From Riptortus pedestris (Eukaryota; Arthropoda; Insecta; Hemiptera; Alydidae), in contig CM032230.1 in assembly GCA_019009955.1 (NCBI GenBank), positions 25,707,501 to 25,771,500 of the forward strand: a stretch of 64,000 nt of DNA, in the 5' to 3' direction. The notes under the pieces were generated by a model, which ran no database searches, was not told where the DNA came from, and worked only from the letters and a program-made list of their open reading frames with translations. Of the stretch, positions 55,836 to 64,000 are shown piece after piece. Both the position numbers and the translations under genes were made by a program. The stretch's first letter is position 1. Each line of letters opens with the position of its first letter.

Positions 55836-56712
55836 TCCCTTAAGGGAAGCCGCTATTGAGGTTCACACGATTTTGGAAATATTTTCTCAAATGTCCATCG
55901 ACCCTACCTGTGTGTGTGTGTATAATTTTGAACTGACGTCATTTCGGATCTAGTTCATTAACGCCTGAAATCGGATCATTGGGAGGGTAGTTTAGAGGAG
56001 GGAATTTCGAAAATTCATAACATCTCCGTTATTATTGTCGGATCGAAAAATTGTGTAGAATCAGTTATTTTGGTAATTACATTTTCTGTAAATGTTGTTA
56101 ATATGTTTTTTTCGGTATCCCATTATTAACCGAGGAATTGGGATTTTTGCCTGTCAGTAAACCCCACGTTAGTCAAGGGATTTTAACAACAAGCGGAAAT
56201 ATCATGTAACGGCTTATTCTATGCTTAAATGCCAAATATTGTAGTCAAGAGATTTTTACTAGATGAAATACGTTGTGTGTTGACGTTGCCTACTAAGATT
56301 TTTTTTCATTAGTCGAAAATGGGTATTTGATCCAAGCCATATTCGATATTTAAATGTTTCAGTTTAAAATCTAATGGTCATATTCGTTAATGGCTGGAAA
56401 CGGACTAGTAAGGGAGGAGGAAACGGAAAATTTAAATTATCTCTGTTGTTATGAGTCGGATTGAAAAAATGTTAAACTACTAATTCTGCTAAGCTATTGG
56501 CGCTCTACAATTGTTGCCCTATAGAGTTCTTTCGTAATTCAAATATTCAGCGAATTACTCGTACTTAGTTAGTTATTCGTTATTGTTTTAGTCTTCATTA
56601 AACCGTCCCACGTCTACTCCTGTGATTCTATTTTATGTAGAAATTGAGAATATATGGTGAGATGAGATGAGTAGTGTATCACACTTGCTTGTGGGAAATC
56701 TGCTAAGTAGCC
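55836..56712 (+). repeat. HINE-like repeat, diverged
   Basis: CTCCCTTAAGGGAAGCCGCT begins it, with (GT)n at 55909-55920. Type B/C segments follow, and it ends TTGTGGGAAATCTGCTAAGT with the hairpin replaced by AGCCTTACAGACTTTATTT. Confidence 0.6.
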
Positions 56713-56714
56713 TT

Positions 56715-57232
56715 ACAGACTTTATTTGTATTTATTTATACAGGAGCACCTGCAACTAGGCGATTTGGATCAAAATTTAACAATGTAATAAAAACAATAT
56801 AATAGAAAAATAGCAAAGTCTGTATCAACAATAAAACATTAAACACAGTTAATACAAGTAATAAAAACAACAAATAAACATTAAACTAGTATTAAAGGTA
56901 ACAATTTAAAACTGTTTTATTTAAAGAAAACACATACATTTATATTATCTAAAATTATATTAAATTTCTCACTATGTCAAAATCAAACAGAAGAGAAGTT
57001 AAATCTTGTAAAACAAATTCAATTTTTCAAGGTCATTTAGTTCATTGTCAATATGTGGGCTTCTGCCCGTAAGAAGTTCGTACATGTTATGTGGAGCCTC
57101 TAAGTCTTCAATGTTCCTGCAGTTAGTCAGTATGTGTTTAATGGTTTTTGGGACATGCCATTCTGCAGAGAGGTTTTTCTGTTCTCGTCATGAGGTATGA
57201 GTGGGTTAAATGTGAGTGTTCTATCTCACAGA
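56715..57232 (-). pseudogene. LINE 3' end: C-terminal Cys/His block and 3' UTR
   Basis: On minus from about 57232, a frame gives EHSHLTHSYLMTRTEKPLCR, MACPKTIKHILTNCRNIEDL and ends KLNLFYKI with stop TAA at 56999-57001. HSHLTHSYLM..C..C..H.L..C is the terminal zinc-type motif of Jockey/R1/I-type LINEs. About 280 bp of AT-rich 3' UTR follow. The rest of the element is missing. Confidence 0.72.
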
Positions 57233-57274
57233 CTTTAATTAGGGTTAGAGTACTTGGCTACGGCTGACTAGCAG

Positions 57275-57335
57275 ATAAAAAAGTCTGTCACGCAGGGGCT
57301 GCGTAAACTAAGCAGATTTCCTACGTGCCGATATA
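57275..57335 (-). repeat. HINE-like 3' terminus fragment
   Basis: AAGTCTGTCACGCAGGGGCT GCGTAAACTAAGCAGATTTC; hairpin and subterminal repeat only. Confidence 0.65.
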
Positions 57336-57360
57336 ACACACTTGTGATCTCATCTCACCA

Positions 57361-57560
57361 CATAAAAGTTTTCACACCATACCCATAGCCGTAGACGGTT
57401 ATAAGTCGATTGTTGAGTCACTCTCAAAGGTTTCAAAGAGCTCCACTTGAGACTCGCATGAATCTTGGTCCAATGGGGTGCCTCCAACTCAACGTCTTCG
57501 TACTTTACTGGCCTCCCTTTATGTTCTTTGTCAGTACTCTCCAAATCGCCTCTTATAATA
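57361..57560 (-). pseudogene. Mariner transposase N-terminal fragment
   Basis: On minus: RGDLESTDKEHKGRPVKYED, VELEAPHWTKIHASLKWSS, LRVTQQSTYNRLR. This matches the GDFD..DKE.SGRP..FED.ELEALLDED and L.VTQ..ISKRL region of mauritiana-type mariner DNA-binding domains. A base loss changes frame in the middle. No terminal repeats nearby; HINE-like pieces flank it on both sides. Confidence 0.65.
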
Positions 57561-57564
57561 AAAG

Positions 57565-57890
57565 TCCGTCTCGCAGGGGCTTCGTGAACTAAGCAGATTT
57601 CCCACGTGAAGTTATACAATAAAGAAATCTCCATGCGAGAGCTGAACAGTTACGGCAAAGTGCCGAACTAGCTTTTGGCGGGAAATTCAAAACTCCGTTA
57701 TCGGCCCAAATTTAATAAAAATGCAAATATCTCGGTTAATATTCAAGATAGGGAATAAATGTATATAACTATATTTATAGTTTTAATTTTTATTTAATTA
57801 GTTTTTAAATTGAATTTGCAATAAGATTGAATCTGTACAATTTTGCGATCTGACGTATAGTAACGGAGATATTTCGAATTATGTATGAGA
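57565..57890 (-). repeat. HINE-like repeat, 3' half (type A)
   Basis: GTCCGTCTCGCAGGGGCTTC, then GCCGAACTAGCTTTTGGCGG and AATATCTCGGTTAATATTCA; stops in the centre of the unit. Confidence 0.62.
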
Positions 57891-58014
57891 TGGGCATAAG
57901 TCTGTAGAGTAGTAAAATCGCATTGGCATAGTGGGTTATTAGTTAGTTTAGATACATTTTAATTGAGCCATGTCCTGTTAATAATTCTGTGGTGTAAAAG
58001 TTAGTAGATGTTTC

Positions 58015-58017
<3 letters not shown>

Positions 58018-58055
<38 letters not shown>

Positions 58056-58232
58056 CACACACTTGTCCAGTTTTCTTAATCGTTACTTCGTTAACGGCTG
58101 AAATCGGACTGTGGGGAGGGAGCTTTAGAGGGGAGGAATTTCGAAAATTCGAAATATCTTCGTTATTATACGCCTGACTGAAAAAGTATATAGAACCAAT
58201 GTTGTTGCAAATTTAATGTCATATGAATGTTG

Positions 58233-58282
<50 letters not shown>
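58018..58282. repeat. Two (TA)n tracts flanking a HINE-like fragment
   Basis: (TA)n at about 58018-58052 and 58233-58280. Between them GTTAACGGCTGAAATCGGAC and TCGAAATATCTTCGTTATTA are a plus-oriented central HINE-like piece. Confidence 0.6.
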
Positions 58283-58289
<7 letters not shown>

Positions 58290-59163
58290 AATGAATGTTT
58301 TTCTGTAACCCCTTTATAGAATCGTAAACGGCTGAACTGAATTTCATTAAACTTGGTATGTATATTACTACTAACCCAACTTAGGTTCTAGGATATATTA
58401 ATATTCTCTGAGACAAACAGGAGTGGGGGTCATTAAAAACCCGAAATTTCGTTTCCTATTGGTTATTCGGCAAATATGCACATAACAAAAGTTGTTTATT
58501 TTGTTATATATACTTTTGTCGTATACCGAAGTGTAAATGAGTTATACGCTAAAAAGTATAAAACTACAATTTTATAAGGCACAAAAGATTCAACCAAACT
58601 AAATGAAACTCCGTATGTGATTTGGTATTAACGCCACACCACCCTGATTATAAGCTATATTAAAATTTCGAGGTACGAACAAGAGTGGGGGTTATAAGGG
58701 AGGTCTGAAATATAAAATCGTGATATATCGTAACATATCCATTTTTCGGCAAACACGCTAAAGTTGTTCGTTTTGTTATATGAACTTTTGCCGTATAACG
58801 AAATTTGAATGAGGTATAAACGAAAAACTACAGAAGGGTCAACAATGTTATGGGACGCGAAAGACTTAATCGAAATCAACAAAACTCCGTATTTTTGACT
58901 TTAATAATATGATAATCTAGGATTATGTTATATATATAAAAAAGATACATGCACAGGAAACGGGGAATATAAAAATATTGTGCATTTTGTAGAATTTAGA
59001 ATACTTTTATTATTAACATACCCCCAGCACGCACGGACTCGGGTGTAAATCTTAAGCATTGAGTCGGAAAAATGTATAAATATTGTTCAAAGCAAAGCCC
59101 CCCAAAAAATACCATTATCATTCAGCCTCACATGATTTCCCGGGCGATGCCGGGTACTTAGCT
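58283..59163 (+). mobile_element. Non-autonomous Helitron, about 0.88 kb
   Basis: The 5' side ATAAATGAATGTTTTTCTGT, AATCGTAAACGGCTGAACTG follows a (TA) tract. The 3' side is CATTCAGCCTCACATGATTT, CCCGGGCGATGCCGGG, TACTTAGCTTG, where the CTAG end is mutated. Same layout and unit count as the copy at 38833. Confidence 0.75.
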
Positions 59164-59171
59164 TGCATATA

Positions 59172-59279
59172 AATAATTTTGAACGGACTTCATTTTCGTC
59201 ATCTCCTGGGTAGGTTCGATGGGCTTTTGAAGAAATTATCGAAAATCATGGGTACGGCCTCAATAGCAGATTTCCCTTA
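59172..59279 (-). repeat. HINE-like 5'-end fragment
   Basis: AATTTTGAACGGACTTCATT through CAATAGCAGATTTCCCTTAA. Confidence 0.6.
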
Positions 59280-59299
59280 AAAAATAATTATAATAATAC

Positions 59300-59631
59300 A
59301 CATGATTGTTGGTTGGAGCGCGGGGCTTTCTGAGTGAAAGGGCGGGTTGTAGGTATGCCCTGACTACTGTAGTTGATGTAGAGGCCGAGAGAGCGTGCAG
59401 CAGACCCCACTCCCTGGACACAGCGCAGGCTTCCCTCAGTAAGCTGTCGGCAGTCGCCCAGCCTCTTTCACTTGTGTATCTGTGCTTGCACCGGGCTCCA
59501 CTTTTTTTTTCTGTGTTCGTGAATATTAGCCACATTTTCTTCTCTCTCTCTGTGGACTCTTCGAAGACACCTCGACGAGCCACTTCTACCCGGGCGGGTG
59601 GAGCCCTACTCCCTGTCGGGAACACATGGTG
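59300..59631 (+). promoter_or_regulatory. GC-rich possible promoter/first exon
   Basis: An island of higher GC with CpGs in an AT-rich setting, unlike any repeat here. It ends GTCGGGAACACATG, with GTGAGT directly after, a strong splice donor that would leave ATG as the last codon of the exon. Frames on both strands are open over about 110 codons but show no known protein. Downstream exons are not seen in the window. It could instead be an LTR. Confidence 0.33.
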
Positions 59632-59639
59632 AGTGACCC

Positions 59640-60046
59640 CATTGCCTTATCATAACCTTATGGCTCCCCTGAAACCTCCCCTTTCATCACAACACTCTTA
59701 TCAGTTGTGTCTTGTTTTGCTGTTATCATGACTGTTCGTTTCTGACAGTTCCGCAGACACACAAGACAATGTAATTACAGATTTCCTAATCTCAGAAATA
59801 TTCAGATACTTCAATCCCCCAGCTCATTTTTATTATTATTATTGTTAAATTCATTAAAGTTGTTTTTTAACAGTGAATTAATGCTATTGTCGCTTTAAGC
59901 AGCATTAATTCAATTTCTTTTTTTTTTTAATGCTCAAATAATACTGAATACAGAAGTATGGAGAGTGATTGTGTAATATAATGGGCTATAAAAAATTATT
60001 AACTGTTTTAGATTATATTACAGTTTGTCCTTCCAAGTGTAAATAA
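59640..60046. other. Unique sequence, no gene seen
   Basis: Contains an 11-bp inverted repeat GAATTAATGCT/AGCATTAATTC at 59874-59910. Otherwise unremarkable. Confidence 0.4.
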
Positions 60047-60047
60047 A

Positions 60048-60597
60048 GTCCGTCACGCAGGGGCTGCGTTAACAAAGCAGCTTTTCCACGTATTTGCATT
60101 TACCTGTAAACGTAAAAGTTCAGTGAGAGCAATATTTGGTATTTAGGCTTCAAATAATGTGTTTCATAATATAACACCCTACTGTCAATATGACATGAGT
60201 AGGAGTGGGGGTTTACTGAAGACCGAAAACTAAAAAATGCACACATCTCGGGTAATAATCAAGATAGAGCAAAAACGTACTTAATTATAACGTAATTATA
60301 TTTGCAATAAGATTCGTTCTATACAATTTTTCGATCCGACCTAAAGTAACGGGTATACTTCGAATTTTGCAAAATTCCTCCTCTAAACCTCCCCCTCCCA
60401 CTGGTCCGATTTCAGCCATTAACGAATTTGATATTTTTTTACATAAAACGATTAAATACCGAGTTTGGTAACGATTAAACAAAATTCCGAGCATTAACAG
60501 ATAAACATATATATATAGTTTTTAACGGACATCATTTTCGTCATACTGTCTAGGATCGATAGACATTTGAAGAATTTTTTCGAAAATCGCGTCATGA
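60048..60597 (-). repeat. HINE-like repeat on minus (type B), 5' end missing
   Basis: GTCCGTCACGCAGGGGCTGC to TTTTTTCGAAAATCGCGTCA, short (TA) tract at 60508-60517. Confidence 0.7.
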
Positions 60598-60924
60598 CAA
60601 ATAACAATAACTAGTAATAGATGCCATCATATCATTCCTGCTCCGTAACATGCAACTCTACTCTAAAGTATTTATCAATACGTGCATGCTGAAATATTAA
60701 ATAGTAAATGTCTTCAATATTTTTACATCTCCAGATATAATAATAATTAAACAGTTAATAAGCATGTACTCATCTAAGTCAGGTCGCCAAATGGCTATTG
60801 TTTAAGTTTCTAAAATTTCATTATTATATTTAATATGCGATAAATTTCGCCAATATTACAAGGGGAAACTGCTTTTGTGTATCGATTGTTTTATTTAATA
60901 CAGACAGTTATTGACAATTCTATT

Positions 60925-61208
60925 ATGAGTCGGATCAAAAATTGTATAGAACCAATCTTATTCCAATTATAATGTTCTTTTTTCTATCTGGATTAGGATC
61001 CAAGATATTTACACCTTTTAGTTTTCAGTCTTCAGTAAATCCCCACTCTTACTCATGTCATATTAACAATAAGCTGTTATGTCATGAAGCACTTTATTTG
61101 AAGCCTAAATAAGGGTCTGACTGAACATTTACGTTTTGGGATAAATGCTAATATGTGACGTACATTCGAAATCTGCTTAGTTAACGCAGCCCCTGCGGGA
61201 AAGACGTT
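60925..61208 (+). repeat. HINE-like 3' half (type B)
   Basis: ATGAGTCGGATCAAAAATTG to CGAAATCTGCTTAGTTAACG, CAGCCCCTGCGGGAAAGAC. Confidence 0.65.
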
Positions 61209-61652
61209 TTTAGCCACACATCCCAAAGCATGATGACCTATGTATTTTCAATAAATGAATACAAATGGTTAACATATCATTTCTCAACTCATTCCTACTA
61301 AATTCTTGAGCCTTCTTTTATTGACATATGAAAATTACCATGTTTTTTTTCTTCAGAGATTTACGAACATCGATATTCTGTACATTCTCCCGAATTATTT
61401 AAGAAATAGTTTCAAACTTCGCGAATCTTGTCTGAGATAACATTATTAAATTTCTCTTCTTCTCTTAATTGTTTTTTTTTTTGTTTATTTAGTACTGTTA
61501 TACCTATCTATTAGTAAATTCTTGTCAGTAATACTCAATTCTAGATTGTAAAAATATGTTTATATATAAGCTACTAACATAGAAAAACTTACCTCATTAT
61601 ATAAGGCCGACTCCTTGCTATAATGAAAATCCTTGTAAGCAATAAATAAAAA
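61209..61652. other. Unique AT-rich sequence
   Basis: No gene or repeat recognised. Confidence 0.4.
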
Positions 61653-61653
61653 G

Positions 61654-62199
61654 TCCGTCACGCAGGGGCTGCGTAAACTAAGCAGATTTCCCACGTGAAG
61701 TTTTACAATAGGGAAATCTGCCTAATAACAACTGTAGTAGAAAGAAACCTCTAAACCTAAAACATTATTTAGGGCGTAACAATCCAGTAGTTTCTAGCCC
61801 CAAAAAACAGTTGACCTAACCTCTAAACCTATTCACGAGGGACGAATAGTTATAGAAACGGCCGCCAGAGCTCTCGCCGGAAAGTTCGAACATAGCCTAC
61901 TGGTGACCACACGCAGAATACAAATGCAAATATCTCGGTTAATATTCAAGATACAGAATAAATGAATAGAACAATATTTATAGTAAATTTAATTTGCAAT
62001 AAGATTTATTCTATACAATTTTTCAATTCGACGCATAATAACGGAGATATTTTGAATTTTCAAACCCCCCCCTCTAAACCCCCCCTCCCACTGGTCCGAT
62101 TTCAGCCATTAACGAACTTGATCTTCCTTAACATAAAACGATTAAATTCCGAGTTTGGTAAAGATCAAACAAGAATTGCGACCGCTAGAGCGTCAACAG

Positions 62200-62249
<50 letters not shown>

Positions 62250-62368
62250 GAACGGACCTCATTTTCGTCATCTCCTGGGTAGGATCGATGGACATTTGAA
62301 GAAAGTTTTCGAAACTCGCATCATGAGTACGACCTCAATAGCTAATTTCCCTTAAGGGAAATCTGCTA
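61654..62368 (-). repeat. Complete HINE-like repeat on minus, 715 bp
   Basis: GTCCGTCACGCAGGGGCTGC at the left, GGGAAATCTGCT at the right next to AAAA. (TA)n at 62203-62243. The 3' half has an internal second GGGAAATCTGCC. Confidence 0.82.
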
Positions 62369-62646
62369 AAATAAAATAAATAAAATACATTCTCCCGAAT
62401 TGTATGAACCATCATAATACTAAATATGATCTAAGAGGTAAAACAATATCAGACGTATCTGACAGAACGCATACTTTTCCTATAACTCAACTGTTGATAT
62501 TGTTTCAGTTTTTCTGAAGTGGCGTTCAGGTATTAAGAGGGGTATATTGAATGGAATGTTTTAAAATGTATTAGAAATATTGATTCGAAAAGTTTAGCTT
62601 CTGCATAGGCTTTAACAAAGATCTGCAGGGAAACTGTTTCAATTTT

Positions 62647-63252
62647 AGCAATTTCCCTAATGGGAAATCAGCTATTGAGGTCGTACTCATGACGCGATTT
62701 TTGAAAAATTTCCTCAAAATATCCATCGATCCTACCCAGGAGATGACGAAAATCAGGTCCTCTCATAAGTATTTATATTGGTCTGTTAACGCTCTAGCGT
62801 TCGCAATTTTTGTTTGATTGTTCCCAAACTCGATATTTAATTGTTTTATGTAAAAAGAAAGATTATGTTTGTTAATGGCTGAAATCAGACCAATGAGAGT
62901 GGAGGTTTAGAGGTGAGGAAAAGTATTAATATCTCCGTTATTATGCGTCGAAACAAAAAAATGCATGGAAACAATATTATTGCAAATGCTCTACAAATGT
63001 ATCTGCGTTATTTCACTTTCTTCATTAATTATTAACCGAGATATTTGCATTTTTTAGTTTTCGGTCTTCAGTAAGCCTCCACTCCTACTCATGTCATATT
63101 AACAATAAACTGTTATATTGTGAAGCACGTTATTTGAAGTCTAAATACCAAATATTGATCTCATTGAACTTTTAAGTTTTGTGATAATTGCAAATACGCG
63201 ACGCACGTGGGAAATTTCCTTAGTCAACGCAGCCTCTGTGTGACGGACTTTT
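62647..63252 (+). repeat. HINE-like repeat (type B), nearly complete
   Basis: AGCAATTTCCCTAATGGGAA after TTTT (palindrome damaged) to ACGCAGCCTCTGTGTGACGG+AC before TTTTT. No AT microsatellite. Confidence 0.78.
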
Positions 63253-63271
63253 TAACTCGTCTGTTAAGTTC

Positions 63272-63850
63272 TTACGAGCCAAGATAAATCTCCACGTGAA
63301 GGTTTACACCGACGTAATTAACTTCTTCTTCTAGGCCCGTAATTGATATCATCAGGCCTCCAATTGGTGATAAGTAAGCACCTCTTGTTCTCCTTGTTCC
63401 ATAGTTGAACTGACTTTTATTAGAACTAGTAGACAGACCTATTTTTTTGTAGTAAGCCAATTGGTTGGCCTTCCAGAGAGCCAAACCACAATAAGGCCAG
63501 GCAGGCTATCAACAAGTGAGTGCCCATATGTGCTCGTCATTTTATATTCAGAAAATAGCCCTTGGAGAAAAAGGTATATGGCTGAATTAAAAAGGAGTGG
63601 AGAGAAAGGAGCACCTTGAGCAACGCCTTTCTTGACATTAATTGGCTCACACTTCTTTCTATAAGGTCCTGAGTGCCATATTATTCCCTCTCCGTAACCT
63701 GGGCCATTAAATTACGCACGCTTAGAAGTATTGGGAATACCGACAATGTTTCCGTTACTTCTGGTAACCCATTATTGTCAAACGTTTTCTAAACGTCTTG
63801 AAAAATAATGCAGGTAACCGTCTCGTTTAGTTTTCCGTTAATGAGCTGTC
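63272..63850 (-). pseudogene. LINE reverse transcriptase relic
   Basis: On minus, fragments include KTFDNNGLPE near 63770 (normally KAFDxxxH), VKKGVAQGAPFSPLLFNSAI near 63620 (RT block GVRQGxPLSPLLF) and, after the region of the catalytic DD, GLSTSSNKSQFN near 63420 and ITGLEEEVNYVGVNL near 63320 (the thumb YLG region, with YVG). Several stops and shifts. The clade is not Jockey-like as at 14.3 kb; it looks closer to an R2/R4/CR1-type RT, uncertain. Confidence 0.6.
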
Positions 63851-63852
63851 AA

Positions 63853-64000
63853 AACTTTCATCACGCAGGGGCTGCTTAAACTAAGCAAATACCCCAAGTG
63901 AAGTTTTACAATAGATAAATCTACATACTAGTAACACACTGCAACACTGTGAGTATTAAGTGATTAAATGCAAACGGTAACGAGAAATCATTCAGTCAAC
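63853..64000 (-). repeat. HINE-like repeat (type C), running off the window
   Basis: CTTTCATCACGCAGGGGCTG, AAGCAAATACCCCAAGTGAA, and AACACTGTGAGTATTAAGTG; cut at the window end. Confidence 0.65.

Overview
The window is a eukaryotic, AT-rich, transposon-dense segment, most likely from an insect. The evidence is intron-containing genes with GT-AG splice sites, a Gemin6 homologue, mariner, Helitron, Jockey-like LINE and Ty3/gypsy elements, a tRNA-derived SINE, and no operons or bacterial signals. Well over half of it is mobile DNA, and only three host genes can be supported.

Host genes: (1) a two-exon gene on + (1123..1299 + 5163..5756), 256 aa, serine-rich and basic, with SUMO-interaction-like and nuclear-localisation-like motifs; (2) a three-exon gene on + (33549..33609 + 34442..34530 + 37905..38363), 202 aa, with a mitochondrial-type N-terminus; (3) Gemin6 on - (42966..43093 + 39857..40181), 150 aa, an SMN-complex subunit, converging on gene 2 with a Helitron between their 3' ends. 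All six splice junctions keep frame. A GC-rich possible first exon lies at 59300..59631.

Layout: 0-5.8 kb, gene 1 with its intron full of repeats and two mariner remnants; 5.8-10.2 kb, a region without recognised repeats; 10.2-17.1 kb, SINE, LINE relic, nested repeats, and a 5'-truncated Jockey-like LINE inserted with a 10-bp target duplication into a small TTAA-type MITE, then a Penelope-like fragment; 17.2-26.0 kb, a near-complete autonomous Helitron (8.48 kb, Rep/helicase on -, one frameshift); 26.0-31.4 kb, tandem and nested non-autonomous Helitrons; 31.4-43.5 kb, genes 2 and 3; 43.6-49 kb, a Ty3/gypsy element (138/144-bp LTRs, 5-bp duplication CATAA) and a probable solo LTR, both inside one repeat copy; 50-52 kb, a decayed mariner inside another copy; 54.5-55.8 kb, a 60-bp minisatellite grown from the end of a LINE reading frame; the rest is repeats and LINE/mariner fragments.

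The dominant unit is a roughly 0.5-1 kb repeat family present in about 25-30 copies on both strands. It starts AGCAGATTTCCC just after a T-run, has the inverted copy GGGAAATCTGCT near its 3' end, then a hairpin ACGCAGCCCCTGCGT, and ends GACGGAC before another T-run. Many copies carry a central AT microsatellite. This organisation matches Helentron-associated elements (HINE/DINE-1 type). It occurs with at least three interchangeable 3' halves and is the most interesting candidate system here.
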